Shown in pieces: positions 23,749 to 32,089 of a DNA stretch of 40,657 nucleotides. The stretch spans positions 1-40,657 of the forward strand of contig JAIETM010000011.1 of the NCBI GenBank assembly GCA_019745155.1. The letters are read 5' to 3'. The stretch is from Chitinophagaceae bacterium (GTDB taxonomy: Bacteria > Bacteroidota > Bacteroidia > Chitinophagales > Chitinophagaceae). Made by a program: the position numbers and the translations under genes. Under the pieces are notes generated by a model. It was not told the DNA's origin and did not search any database. It saw nothing but the letters and a program-made list of their open reading frames with translations. How positions within the stretch are numbered: the first letter of the stretch is position 1; every line of letters begins with the position of its first letter.

Positions 23749-24573
23749 ATGCGACTTATTTGTCTTTTGATTGGTGCAATCTTATTGTCTTGTCAAACAC
23801 CCAGACATATCGATATTATTTTGCCAGAAGCAAATACAAAAATGAGTGGTACAGCTTTCTATGAAGCAGCCATGGCGATGCAATGGCAGTCGCGCGATTC
23901 ATTGGCTCTAGCAGCTATCCAATCAGGTGCAGTGCCTGATTTTTTGCTGAAGCTGCAACCAGTGCAGACTACAATAGTAGATAGTGTAGGCAAGCAGCAT
24001 CGTATTACTTTTTATGTTACACCAGATTACTTGAGTATTGGTACCAATGATGACTGGGCACGTATTCCACTAACGCCCATGACAGCAACTACCATTGCAG
24101 ATCAATGGCAATGCTTTTTGCCCACGCCTAAAATGGTAGATGCCATCTACGCTGCAGCCAAAGTAAAACTGGCTCCGGTGCCCATGTATATCCATCGCGA
24201 TAGCACCATCACCATGTGGCAGCATCACCTCATTATTGAAGGGCAGCGCAAAGCGCAAAAAGGATTGATTGCCGGTATTAAGAAAGATGTGGTGATTACC
24301 AATCGCCTGAATAATACTGCTAAGCCCAACCGTGTGGCTATCTATGGCTGGCATCAGCTCAATGGTAAACCCATTCAGCCTGTATATACTGGCCATGTAA
24401 ATTGGTATGTTGATTACAGCCATGGTATTCGCTTGGTGCATCAAACCATCTATGTGGATGGAAAACCCATGCAGTATCAGGATGTACTAACACATCCAGT
24501 GTATCATCGTGCTTTAACTGATGAAGGAACGGGGGTGCCTTATAAATATCTTTCAGACAAGATGCGTAAGTGA
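23749..24573 (+). CDS. Lipoprotein of unknown function, 274 aa
   Basis: MRLICLLIGAILLSC is a lipoprotein signal with lipobox LLSC, so the product should be lipid-anchored in the cell envelope. ATG 23749 is chosen over an in-frame TTG nine bases earlier because it starts the signal exactly. The mature protein begins with TPRHIDIILPEANTKMSGTAFYEAA and contains YVTPDYLSIGTNDDWARIPLTP, and a C-terminal block GWHQLNGKPIQPVYTGHVNWYVDYSHGIRLVHQ that looks conserved and is rich in His, Trp and Tyr, suggesting an active or binding site. I do not know a named function. Its last 34 bp overlap the 3' end of the convergent DinB-like gene. Confidence 0.82.
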   Translation: MRLICLLIGAILLSCQTPRHIDIILPEANTKMSGTAFYEAAMAMQWQSRDSLALAAIQSGAVPDFLLKLQPVQTTIVDSVGKQHRITFYVTPDYLSIGTNDDWARIPLTPMTATTIADQWQCFLPTPKMVDAIYAAAKVKLAPVPMYIHRDSTITMWQHHLIIEGQRKAQKGLIAGIKKDVVITNRLNNTAKPNRVAIYGWHQLNGKPIQPVYTGHVNWYVDYSHGIRLVHQTIYVDGKPMQYQDVLTHPVYHRALTDEGTGVPYKYLSDKMRK

Positions 24574-25049
24574 TGCAGGTTATGCCCGAAAATAATATAG
24601 CATAATGCATTCACTGAAATAGGATAGCCACTGGCTTCACTGATTTGTTGCAAATCAGTGTCCTGTAAGCTCAGCAATAAAATATCGGTACTTTTTCTGA
24701 GGTGAGTGAATTCTTCTTTTAAGTCTGCCAGACTTCTATGCGTTGCCGGTGCTGCATCAGCAAATGCATTTTCATCAAAGCCCATCAGTGCACGTTTGTC
24801 GCCGCGTGCAATCCATATCAAGCGATACACAAAAATTCTTTCTGTATCCAGCATGTGCTGCAGCATCTGCTTGATGGTCCACTTGCCGGGGGCGTAAGCG
24901 TAATCAGCTTTCGCTTCGGGAATGGCCTGAATGCCTGTAAGAATATTGTCAGCATGTACTGCAATCAATTCAGCAACTGAATTGCCCTCTGTGTAGTTGA
25001 TATAGGTTTGATAAAAAGAACCGTATTCGCCTTCAGCTGGTCTGGCCAT
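24540..25049 (-). CDS. DinB-like four-helix bundle protein
   Basis: This 169-aa protein has the DinB/YfiT-like layout. AYAPGKWTIKQMLQHMLDTERIFVYRLIWIARGDKRAL carries the first metal-ligand His and the following helix, and a C-terminal ALCYIIFGHNLHHLRILSERYL supplies the H-x-x-H pair. Members are metal-dependent, often thiol-linked enzymes of the cytoplasm, with mostly unknown substrates. Its ATG overlaps by one base the stop codon of the upstream subtilisin-like gene (TAATG), suggesting coupled translation. The 3' end overlaps the convergent lipoprotein gene. Confidence 0.88.
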   Translation of the reverse strand: MARPAEGEYGSFYQTYINYTEGNSVAELIAVHADNILTGIQAIPEAKADYAYAPGKWTIKQMLQHMLDTERIFVYRLIWIARGDKRALMGFDENAFADAAPATHRSLADLKEEFTHLRKSTDILLLSLQDTDLQQISEASGYPISVNALCYIIFGHNLHHLRILSERYL

Positions 25050-26770
25050 TATTGTTTGCTTGTTTTGTTACGAGTAGTCGTAGGTTGATTCACTACCATA
25101 TTCTTTTGCTGCTGTGATTTCTTAGCAGCCAATGTTTGTTCTGCTAGCAATACTGCATTAGCCGCATTAATGATGCCACCTGTTTTACTCAGTGTTGCAA
25201 AACGTACTTTGTCATCGCTACCGGGCTTTACAGTTTCAATTGTGCTATCTGGTGTAAAGACAGATTGCATCAACACTTGCTTTACTTCCTGCGCATTCAG
25301 TTCAGGAAAATAGCCACGGATCATTGCGGCTACACCACTCACTACCGGTGCCGACATGCTCGTACCATTTTCTTTACCGTATTTATTGCCACCGGGCAGG
25401 GTAGAATAAATTTTTACACCGGGCGCAAAGAGGTCAACATTATTCTGACCATAGTTGCTGAATTCAGCGGCTAATGGACCTGTTAAGCGTGGATCGCCAT
25501 TAGCACCTACAGTCAGGAAATTATTCAATTTCTTTTGTGAGTTCAACAAGATAGGGTTGGGGAAGTTTTCGCGTACATCCACATCCCATGACTCATTGCC
25601 TGCTGCATGTATCACCAATACATCTTTGTCTTCAGCATAGCGTAAAGCATCATCTACCCAATGTTTTTCAGGAGAATAGGATTTACCAAAACTCATGTTA
25701 ATGACTTTGGCACCATTATCCACTGCGTAACGAATCGCTAGTGCGACATCTTTATCATATTCATCTCCATCAGGTACCACGCGCACCATCATCAATTGTA
25801 CATTGTCCGCAACACCATCTATGCCTTTACCATTGTTTCTGGCAGCTGCGATGATACCGCTTACGTGCGTGCCATGCATTGGGGTGGGGCCCATCACATC
25901 ATTATTGCCATAGTAGCGATCATTCAAATTGAAATAATCATCTTTAATGATGGTGGTTCTGTAATCTGTGGGTTGCTTGTGTGTAGACTCGATCGCTCTT
26001 TTCTTGCCATCAATATATTCATCGAGTTGACTGAACAATTTGGTATTGGTTTCTTCACTGTCAATCTGCAACAAACGAAGTCCGGTGAGATAGGCAATTT
26101 TGGATTCCTTTCCCTGACGTGTAGCAGGTTCAAATTTTTCCAGTCTATTGCAATCAAATTCCTCACACTTCATTTCTTCTCTCAACACTTTTTCATGGCG
26201 CTTTAAGGCCTTGGTAGTGGCTTCAATAAAATACAGTTCTACCTGTTCTTCCTGTGTTGCTTTCATCTCCTTTGCCGCACGTGCCCACAGACCGTAATTA
26301 CGTTTGTCTGCTTCCTGCCAGTTGCTGCTATCTAAAGGCTCTTTACCGAATTGTGCTTTGAAGCGATGATAGACTCTACTTCGCTCATCAGAACAGCTGC
26401 CGATATTGCTACCATCTTTTCCGCCAATAAAGTTCCAGCCGTACACATCATCCACATAACCATTGTGATCATCATCAATACCATTGCCAGGAATCTCTTT
26501 TGGGTTGCGCCAAAGAATTGGTTTCAGGTCTTCATGCAAAGTGTCAATACCTGAATCCAATACGGCTACCACAACCGACTTAGACGCTTTTTTCTTTTGT
26601 TGTAAAATTTGGTAGGCTTTATCCAAACTGATACCGTAAACAGAATCCACAGAAGGATCCAGCAGATGCCAGGCTAGTGGAATAGGGGATTGTGCAAACA
26701 AAGTTTGGCATACAGGAATCACCAGCATGCCCAGTACCATACGGCTAAATCTCATGCGTGTAGAGTTCAA
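25049..26770 (-). CDS. Subtilisin-like (S8) serine peptidase
   Basis: This 573-aa exported protease has a signal peptide (MRFSRMVLGMLVIPVCQTLFAQ, perhaps starting at Met6 rather than Met1). The catalytic triad is visible: Asp72 in VVAVLDSGID, His299 in MHGTHVSGIIAA and Ser471 in NGTSMSAPVVSGVAA, with the oxyanion Asn in HAAGNESWD. Between Asp and His lie about 227 residues, far more than the roughly 30 of subtilisin. The insertion includes a DDDHNGYVDDVYGWNF calcium-site-like stretch and a charged helical segment (about 135-275) with two Cys. No T9SS sorting domain is seen, so it is periplasmic or released. The DinB-like gene follows with a one-base overlap. Confidence 0.93.
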   Translation of the reverse strand: MNSTRMRFSRMVLGMLVIPVCQTLFAQSPIPLAWHLLDPSVDSVYGISLDKAYQILQQKKKASKSVVVAVLDSGIDTLHEDLKPILWRNPKEIPGNGIDDDHNGYVDDVYGWNFIGGKDGSNIGSCSDERSRVYHRFKAQFGKEPLDSSNWQEADKRNYGLWARAAKEMKATQEEQVELYFIEATTKALKRHEKVLREEMKCEEFDCNRLEKFEPATRQGKESKIAYLTGLRLLQIDSEETNTKLFSQLDEYIDGKKRAIESTHKQPTDYRTTIIKDDYFNLNDRYYGNNDVMGPTPMHGTHVSGIIAAARNNGKGIDGVADNVQLMMVRVVPDGDEYDKDVALAIRYAVDNGAKVINMSFGKSYSPEKHWVDDALRYAEDKDVLVIHAAGNESWDVDVRENFPNPILLNSQKKLNNFLTVGANGDPRLTGPLAAEFSNYGQNNVDLFAPGVKIYSTLPGGNKYGKENGTSMSAPVVSGVAAMIRGYFPELNAQEVKQVLMQSVFTPDSTIETVKPGSDDKVRFATLSKTGGIINAANAVLLAEQTLAAKKSQQQKNMVVNQPTTTRNKTSKQ

Positions 26771-26839
26771 TCCCTACAAATTTGCCAATAAAAGGCTGAA
26801 GCCCCAAGCTGGCTAAGGGATTTTATGAATTTGTTAAGC

Positions 26840-27190
26840 TTATTCGCTCTTCAAATGGTGTTCCTTATAGCGTTTGTCGGCAACTGAGGTAAAAAGATAG
26901 ATACCAATCAGCCAAAAAACAGTGTAAAGCTTGGTTGGGTCAATGATTTCGCCAACAACAGCAGCAACCATTAATATCATGCCTATAATCATTCTTTGTT
27001 GCTGTCCCTTATCAGCCGGCAGGTGTCTGAAGCGATAATATTTGCTGAAAATGGCCACTGTACAGAAACCATATAGCGCGATGCCTCCAAGATGTTTTAC
27101 AATGGCTGGGTCATTTAATGCGGTTTTGATAACCATGCCGGCTAAGGCCAATACCAGACAGATGACTTCAAATGTGCTGTTTTGTTTCAT
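26840..27190 (-). CDS. Small integral membrane protein, 116 aa
   Basis: I do not recognise a named family. Four hydrophobic segments are visible (about 8-24, 32-49, 67-82 and 88-103) and the C-terminus is basic (KRYKEHHLKSE). The ATG overlaps the stop of the upstream DUF4199 gene by four bases (ATGA), so it is translated from the same message. It is the last gene of the csaA-ogt-DUF4199 cluster. No function is proposed. Confidence 0.78.
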   Translation of the reverse strand: MKQNSTFEVICLVLALAGMVIKTALNDPAIVKHLGGIALYGFCTVAIFSKYYRFRHLPADKGQQQRMIIGMILMVAAVVGEIIDPTKLYTVFWLIGIYLFTSVADKRYKEHHLKSE

Positions 27191-27675
27191 GCTTTTGCAG
27201 TTTTGGTTCTGATGATCAAAACAATGATAAGTGTAGTTACCATGCCCATCACTGGTGTGCCGATGAGGGCTTGAATGATATAGCTCTTCAGGTTAAAATA
27301 TTGTTCTGCATCTTTCAGGGATAGTTGTCCCGATTGCACCGCATAATTGGTGAAGTTTTGAAAGAAGTTGGGCGTGATGTATTTGGTAGCAATGGTCTGT
27401 GTTACCGGAGTGAGTGCAGTAATCATCAAAGTCATGATTAAGCCGCTGAGCATGCCTTGCTGAAAGTTCATCTGTCCGTCAAAGCCTTTTGATTTGATTT
27501 CGCGCAAAGCAAGCACATACAAGGCTACTGCTGGTATGATGAAGACATTGGTGAAAATAGCGTGCTGCGCGATATGCGTGCTATGCAAACCGCTGATACG
27601 TTCCAGTAACATCCATATCAAGGTCATCACAGAAAACAAGATAGCCCACTTGGCTTCGATGGTCAAGGTCTTCAT
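27187..27675 (-). CDS. DUF4199 family membrane protein
   Basis: This 162-aa protein matches the Bacteroidota family DUF4199: an N-terminal KWAILFSVMTLIWMLLERISGLH segment, a second segment after HAIFTNVFIIPAVALYVLALREIK, a conserved MNFQQGMLSGLIMTLMITALTPVTQTI segment, a periplasmic-type stretch with KDAEQYFNLKSYI, and a last helix GMVTTLIIVLIIRTK. Function is unknown. The start at 27675 is chosen; the open frame runs further upstream, but only into ogt. It lies 13 bp after ogt and overlaps the next gene by ATGA. Confidence 0.87.
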   Translation of the reverse strand: MKTLTIEAKWAILFSVMTLIWMLLERISGLHSTHIAQHAIFTNVFIIPAVALYVLALREIKSKGFDGQMNFQQGMLSGLIMTLMITALTPVTQTIATKYITPNFFQNFTNYAVQSGQLSLKDAEQYFNLKSYIIQALIGTPVMGMVTTLIIVLIIRTKTAKA

Positions 27676-27688
27676 ATAGCTGTTGTTT

Positions 27689-28186
27689 TTAGAAAAGGGT
27701 TTGCACACCGTGTGCCACTTTGAACTCGTGCTGCAAAAGCCACTTCTTACGCCACAATCCGCCCGCATAGCCTGTTAGGCTTTTATCGCTACCAATTACT
27801 CTATGACAGGGTACGATAATACCAATCTTATTCTTGCCATTGGTGGTGGCTGCAGCGCGAATCACTTTAGGATCACCCAAACGCTTGGCCATATCCATAT
27901 AGCTGATGGTCTTGCCATAAGGGATCTCTAATAACTCACTCCATACGCGTCGCTGAAACTCTGTACCGTCCTGATGTACGGGAATATCAAAATGCCTTCT
28001 GGTGCCGTGGAAATATTCAATCAATTGTTCTGTGCATTCATGCATCAATTCTGTAATGCCGGGCTCGCCGTGTACCAATTGTTCTTGATTGTCTATAAAA
28101 CTCACTTCGCCGATATAATTGTCGGTGCCACCAATCTTCAGCAGACCAATAGGACTTTCATAATAGGTATAATGCAGTTCTGTCAT
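27689..28186 (-). CDS. ogt: Methylated-DNA--protein-cysteine S-methyltransferase
   Basis: This 165-aa suicide repair enzyme removes alkyl groups from O6-methylguanine onto its own cysteine. The active site IGIIVPCHRVIG (Cys127) and the recognition helix FQRRVWSELLEIPYGKTISYMDMAKRLG are intact, as is GYAGGLWRKKWLLQHE at the C-terminus. The N-terminal ribonuclease-like domain is present. The start MTELHYTYYESPIGLL is chosen because it is the typical N-terminus; the frame continues 32 codons upstream into csaA. It follows csaA with one base between stop and start, indicating an operon. Confidence 0.96.
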   Translation of the reverse strand: MTELHYTYYESPIGLLKIGGTDNYIGEVSFIDNQEQLVHGEPGITELMHECTEQLIEYFHGTRRHFDIPVHQDGTEFQRRVWSELLEIPYGKTISYMDMAKRLGDPKVIRAAATTNGKNKIGIIVPCHRVIGSDKSLTGYAGGLWRKKWLLQHEFKVAHGVQTLF

Positions 28187-28187
28187 A

Positions 28188-28520
28188 TCAACCAATCTTT
28201 TGTCCGTTGGCCACCGGCCTTTCGGGTTGTAATAAAACGACTTGTCCCTCGGTATCGTATACACCCAGCACCAAACATTCACTGAAAAAATTAGCGATCT
28301 GCTTCACAGGAAAATTCACCACCGCTACAATGGTCTTTCCAATCAATTGCTCTTTTTGATAATGATGGGTGATTTGTGCAGAAGAGCGTTTGATGCCTAG
28401 CGGACCAAAATCAATCGTCAGTTGGTAAGCCGGCTTTTTAGCTGCAGGAAAATCGTCTACAGCAATGATGGTGCCTGAGCGCACATCTATTTTTTCGAAG
28501 TCCTGCCAGCTGATGGTCAT
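28188..28520 (-). CDS. csaA: CsaA-type tRNA-binding chaperone-like protein
   Basis: This 110-aa protein is a stand-alone tRNA-binding OB-fold domain of the EMAP/MetRS-C/CsaA type. FEKIDVRSGTIIAVDDFPAAKKPAYQLTIDFG, the following SSAQITHHY and the VVNFPVKQIANFFSECLVLG block are characteristic. CsaA in Bacillus has export-related chaperone activity; the tRNA-binding role is known from structural homologs. It is the first gene of a compact unit with ogt and two membrane proteins. Confidence 0.93.
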   Translation of the reverse strand: MTISWQDFEKIDVRSGTIIAVDDFPAAKKPAYQLTIDFGPLGIKRSSAQITHHYQKEQLIGKTIVAVVNFPVKQIANFFSECLVLGVYDTEGQVVLLQPERPVANGQKIG

Positions 28521-28579
28521 GTGATGAAATTAAGACAAAGCTGTCAGTTGTGCAGCGGTGCTTGCAATTATTTGATGAA

Positions 28580-29449
28580 CTATTCATCCAGTAAATCTGC
28601 CAGCTGCATCAGTTCTTTTTGTTTGTATTCGTTGGCTGGTAGATCGAAGCATTTGGCTGTTTGTTCCAACAGAATCTGAATAGTACGCTTATGCGATTGA
28701 GGCCTGAAATAAGCAGCAACAGGCGGCACGTTGATACGCTTGAAATAGTTCTCAATATCGTTGTGCGAGAAAGCTTGTCCCGTTGCACCATCCACATAGA
28801 AATGAATCTTTTCCTGAGGATGACCTGTATGGTCGCCATCATAATCTGAATGGAAAAATGCGATCACACATTGCTTGGGAATATTGATGATGCGTGCATT
28901 GATATCAAGCAGATCGCACATCACCTGATAGATGATGCCATTGGATAAGGCATTGCCTTTCTTGCTTTCCAAAACCTTATGCAGCATATAATCATCCACA
29001 TTGGTATAAGCCATTTCTACGCCTTTGAGCCGATAATAGCTAAAGATGATGCTGCTGAGTACATTGGCTTGTTCTAAAGGTGTGAGAAAGCTATTTAGCT
29101 CTAACCATACATTGCGGCGTATCTTTTCAATTTCCTGTAGGGCAGGTGTGGTGTGTAGATCGGGATATTGAAACTTGGCAACCAGTAAAGCGCCAAACAA
29201 TAAATCGTGGTGACCAGAATCGCGCCATTCCGTAAAGTCACGGGTCAGATCGGTGTAGTGCAGGCGGTGAATCAGCATTTCAATTCTTTCCTGTACTTCC
29301 TCACTGATCGATGTTTCCCAGAGATGCTCCAGATTGGGGATGATGCCGCTGCCATAGCTGACGATCTTCTGGGAGACTGTATCATAGACCGTATCATCTG
29401 GATCGTCTATCAGTCGGAATAACGCACTTATTTCCTTGTTTTCCTGCAT
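28580..29449 (-). CDS. SirB1/transglutaminase-like protein
   Basis: This 289-aa protein resembles the SirB1 family: an N-terminal helical repeat region (ALFRLIDDPDDTVYDTVSQKIVSYGSGIIPNLEHLWE), followed by a transglutaminase-like core with a KGNALSNGIIYQVMCDLLDINARIINIPKQCVIAF block. The SirB1 form of the core usually lacks the catalytic Cys; here the corresponding position after KGN is likewise not Cys, so a protease or crosslinking activity is unlikely. Met13 of the longest frame (MQENKEISALF) is taken as the start. No signal peptide is visible. Function of the family is unknown. The gene is transcribed alone. Confidence 0.82.
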   Translation of the reverse strand: MQENKEISALFRLIDDPDDTVYDTVSQKIVSYGSGIIPNLEHLWETSISEEVQERIEMLIHRLHYTDLTRDFTEWRDSGHHDLLFGALLVAKFQYPDLHTTPALQEIEKIRRNVWLELNSFLTPLEQANVLSSIIFSYYRLKGVEMAYTNVDDYMLHKVLESKKGNALSNGIIYQVMCDLLDINARIINIPKQCVIAFFHSDYDGDHTGHPQEKIHFYVDGATGQAFSHNDIENYFKRINVPPVAAYFRPQSHKRTIQILLEQTAKCFDLPANEYKQKELMQLADLLDE

Positions 29450-29604
29450 GGGCGGATGTTTGAAGGTTGGCCCGGTACGGCTCACCCTTCTAATAACATC
29501 AAACTACGCATTTTTATGATGAATAAAAAGCGATAAGTTATTCCAGCTTTGTGGAAATATTGGTTTTTGGTTACGCAATCTTTATGCAGCGTTTTCGTTG
29601 GGCA

Positions 29605-29646
29605 TAAAAAATCCCCACAGTCCCGATACTACGGGATGTGGGGATT
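29605..29646 (-). terminator. Terminator after the DUF2911 gene, bulged-hairpin family
   Basis: On the minus strand CCCCACA-TCCCG-TAGTA-TCGGGA-C-TGTGGGG with the bulged C is followed by ATTTTTTATG. Compared with the malQ terminator, one G-C pair of the stem is replaced by A-T on both arms, a compensatory change. Confidence 0.88.
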
Positions 29647-29667
29647 CTTACAAGGTATTGGTCTCAA

Positions 29668-30501
29668 TTAGAGTTTGCTGATCAGGTCTTTTGCCATACG
29701 CACATAGTCATCATTCTTCGCTTCAGTAGCAATCTTGATGCATTCTTCAGCACTTGCTTTGGCGCCTACTTTATCGCCCAGATCACGCTGGATACGCGCT
29801 TTTGCGAGATAAAGCCAGAAAGCAGTCTTATTGCCTTCAATTGCTTTGGTGATATTGGCCAATGCTTTTTCATTGTCCTTCATCCACTCATTATAGAAAG
29901 TAGCAGCAGCGAAATAGGGTGGCTTATCACCAGCCAGCGCTTTTTCCATATCGGCAGCAATACGTGCTTTCAGGAAGGTTTGGATAGGCAGGCTTACAGC
30001 AGTCTTATCCCACATTAGGTGTAATTCACAGCTTTCATACTGCACATTGGCAAATTGCATAGTGAAAGTTTCTACACGATCTTTCATGCTCATAGCAGGA
30101 GCGGTTACACGCACCACATCATTTTCCTGCTTATACATAGAAGACTGGTTCACATTCACATCTTTAGAGATGATGAGTGTCCATTCTTTTTTACCAGGAA
30201 TGCTCAGCAAACCGTATTTACCTGGCTTAATGGTTACCTGATTGATCACTACTTCATCAGTGAAAGTGATGGTGGTAGCGGCATTGGCACCGGTACGCCA
30301 TACTTGACCCAGAGGAGCCAGTAAACTGTTATCGCCAAAAGCAGCACGGCCTTTGAGGTTTGGTCTTGAATAGCTGAGTTCTATTTTACCCAGACCAAAT
30401 TCTTGTGCAATAGTCTGTGTGGTGGAAGGTTGAGGCATTCTTACCTGCGCCTGCAGGCTGGTAGCTGCTACAATTGCAGTCAGTGCGATCCATTTCTTCA
30501 T
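29668..30501 (-). CDS. DUF2911 domain-containing exported protein
   Basis: This 277-aa protein begins with a Sec signal (MKKWIALTAIVAATSLQAQ) and matches DUF2911: PSTTQTIAQEFGLGKIELSYSRPNLKGRAAFG, LLAPLGQVWRTGANAATTITFTDEVVINQVTIKPGKYGLLSIPGKKEWTLIISKD, and a LHLMWDKTAVSLPI strand. The last 80 residues form a TPR-like helical tail (YNEWMKDNEKALANITKAIEGNKTAFWLYLAKARIQRDLG). The family is common in Bacteroidota and of unknown function. The start is set at the signal peptide Met; two Mets lie 9 and 27 bases further upstream. A TAGGTTTG element is 25 bp upstream. Confidence 0.9.
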   Translation of the reverse strand: MKKWIALTAIVAATSLQAQVRMPQPSTTQTIAQEFGLGKIELSYSRPNLKGRAAFGDNSLLAPLGQVWRTGANAATTITFTDEVVINQVTIKPGKYGLLSIPGKKEWTLIISKDVNVNQSSMYKQENDVVRVTAPAMSMKDRVETFTMQFANVQYESCELHLMWDKTAVSLPIQTFLKARIAADMEKALAGDKPPYFAAATFYNEWMKDNEKALANITKAIEGNKTAFWLYLAKARIQRDLGDKVGAKASAEECIKIATEAKNDDYVRMAKDLISKL

Positions 30502-30525
30502 AACAAGCATTTTTTGTTTGAGGTG

Positions 30526-30533
30526 CAAACCTA
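30526..30533 (-). promoter_or_regulatory. Putative -7 promoter element for the DUF2911 gene
   Basis: TAGGTTTG on the minus strand matches TAnnTTTG and lies 25 bp upstream of the chosen ATG at 30501. If used, transcription would start close to 30519, which argues against the two upstream in-frame Mets (30510 and 30528). No clear -33 box is visible. Confidence 0.4.
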
Positions 30534-30573
30534 AGGGAATTCCTCGAGGCGTAGTGATAACCCTGATAAGCGG

Positions 30574-31500
30574 TTATTGTTTAAAAGAAGGGTGGTATTG
30601 CTGTAAAGTACTGCGTAGGTAATCACGGTCAAGATGAGTGTAAATCTCTGTAGTGGTAATGCTTTCGTGGCCCAACATTTCTTGTACAGCGCGTAAGTCG
30701 GCACCACCTTCCACCAAATGCGTGGCAAAGGAGTGACGGAAAGTGTGTGGCGAGATGGTCTTGGTAATGCCGGCTTTCTTCGCCAGGTCTTTGATGATGT
30801 AGAAGATCATTACGCGGGAGAGATTGCGGCCAAACTTGTTGAGAAAAAGAATGTCTTCAAAACCGGGTTGCAAGGGCTGATGCACGCGAATATTTTCGCG
30901 ATAGAGTTTGATGTATTTGGTAGCATCTGAACCGATAGGAACCAATCTTTCTTTATCGCCTTTACCGATGACACGGATAAAGCCAATATCCAGATACAAG
31001 CAAGACAACTTTAAACTGATCACTTCACTCACGCGCAAGCCGCAGCTGTACATGGTTTCGAGAATGGCTTTGTTGCGGCCACCATCGGGTGTGCTCAAAT
31101 CTATCTCACCAATGATTTGTTCTATTTCTTCGAAACTAAGTGTATCCGGTAAACTGCGTTTGGTCTTAGGTGCATCCAGCAGGGCAGTGGGGTCGATGGT
31201 GCAGATTTGTTCCAGCAGGCAGTATTTATAGAACGCTCGTAAGCCTGAGATCATGCGTGCTTGCGAAGTAGCGCCAATACCCAGTTGGGTGATGAACTGT
31301 AACAAACCCTGCAAGTCTTTAAGTGTAACGGCATCGGGTGTTTTGAGGTCGCTTTTCTCTTGTAAATACATGGTTAGCTTCTCCACATCGCGGATATAGG
31401 CTTCCACTGAATGATCACTGAGCGACTTCTCCAGTTGCAACCATGCTTTGAATCCTTTTTTATAAGCTTCCCACATCTGTTCAGGTATAATCGAATTCAA
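30574..31500 (-). CDS. xerD: Site-specific tyrosine recombinase XerD
   Basis: This 308-aa tyrosine recombinase resolves chromosome dimers at dif, together with XerC. The N-terminal SAM-like DNA-binding domain (residues 10-100, LQLEKSLSDHSVEAYIRDVEKL) is followed by the catalytic domain with Arg156 (CGLRVSEV), Lys180 (IGKGDKERLVPIG), His252 and Arg255 (SPHTFRHSFATHL), His278 (MLGHESITTT) and the nucleophile Tyr287 (EIYTHLD). All six are present and length is normal. It reads as the housekeeping protein rather than an island integrase: it stands next to core genes, with no att-like repeats seen. It is divergent from the YkgJ-like gene with a 38-bp gap. Confidence 0.94.
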   Translation of the reverse strand: MNSIIPEQMWEAYKKGFKAWLQLEKSLSDHSVEAYIRDVEKLTMYLQEKSDLKTPDAVTLKDLQGLLQFITQLGIGATSQARMISGLRAFYKYCLLEQICTIDPTALLDAPKTKRSLPDTLSFEEIEQIIGEIDLSTPDGGRNKAILETMYSCGLRVSEVISLKLSCLYLDIGFIRVIGKGDKERLVPIGSDATKYIKLYRENIRVHQPLQPGFEDILFLNKFGRNLSRVMIFYIIKDLAKKAGITKTISPHTFRHSFATHLVEGGADLRAVQEMLGHESITTTEIYTHLDRDYLRSTLQQYHPSFKQ

Positions 31501-31538
31501 CTAAATTCGCTGCCGCTATAAACATACAACAATTCATC

Positions 31539-32042
31539 ATGCAGCTCGTCAACCTACGTTCCTTCAAGCAGAAAGTAAGACACAACAAAAAAGCTTTCAA
31601 ACGTTTTCTGTCCAAGATTGAACGCCGACCACCCAAGGGTTTGGATAAGCTGGCCGAAAAAATTGATGCGGAAGTATGGCAAGAAGTAGATTGTTTAAGC
31701 TGCGCCAATTGTTGCAAGACAATGAGCCCTACGTTTACCAAAGCAGATATCAAGCGTATCGCTGAATTTTTGGACATGACATCTCAACAGTTCATTGATA
31801 AGTGGCTGTATTTTGATGAGAAGGATGGCGACTGGATGAATAAATCACAACCTTGTCAGTTCCTCGATCCTAAAACACATTATTGCAGGATTTACGAAGT
31901 GCGCCCTGCAGATTGTGCCGGCTTTCCACATTTGAAGAAAAAGAAAATGGTGGAGTATATCCACGTGCATCAGCAGAACGTGGAGTATTGTCCTGCCACT
32001 TACCGTATGGTGGAGAAGATGATGGAGCAATTAGAGAACTGA
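31539..32042 (+). CDS. YkgJ-family cysteine-cluster protein
   Basis: This 167-aa protein has the cysteine pattern of the YkgJ/UPF0153 family: CLSCANCCK, then PCQFLDPKTHYCRIYEVRPADCAGFP, with a final Cys in VEYCPATYR. The eight or so Cys likely bind a zinc or iron-sulfur centre. Residues before the cluster are basic and helical. The family function is not established. It is divergent from xerD, and followed at its 3' end by a repeat island. Confidence 0.9.
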   Translation: MQLVNLRSFKQKVRHNKKAFKRFLSKIERRPPKGLDKLAEKIDAEVWQEVDCLSCANCCKTMSPTFTKADIKRIAEFLDMTSQQFIDKWLYFDEKDGDWMNKSQPCQFLDPKTHYCRIYEVRPADCAGFPHLKKKKMVEYIHVHQQNVEYCPATYRMVEKMMEQLEN

Positions 32043-32089
32043 CCTCACCCCTTACCCCTCTCCAAAGGAGAGGGGGATAAAATAATATA

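Noticed and set aside
30574-31500. xerD as the integrase of a mobile island
   Set aside because: It has the length and full residue set of housekeeping XerD, is flanked by core genes, and no attachment-site duplication was seen near it.
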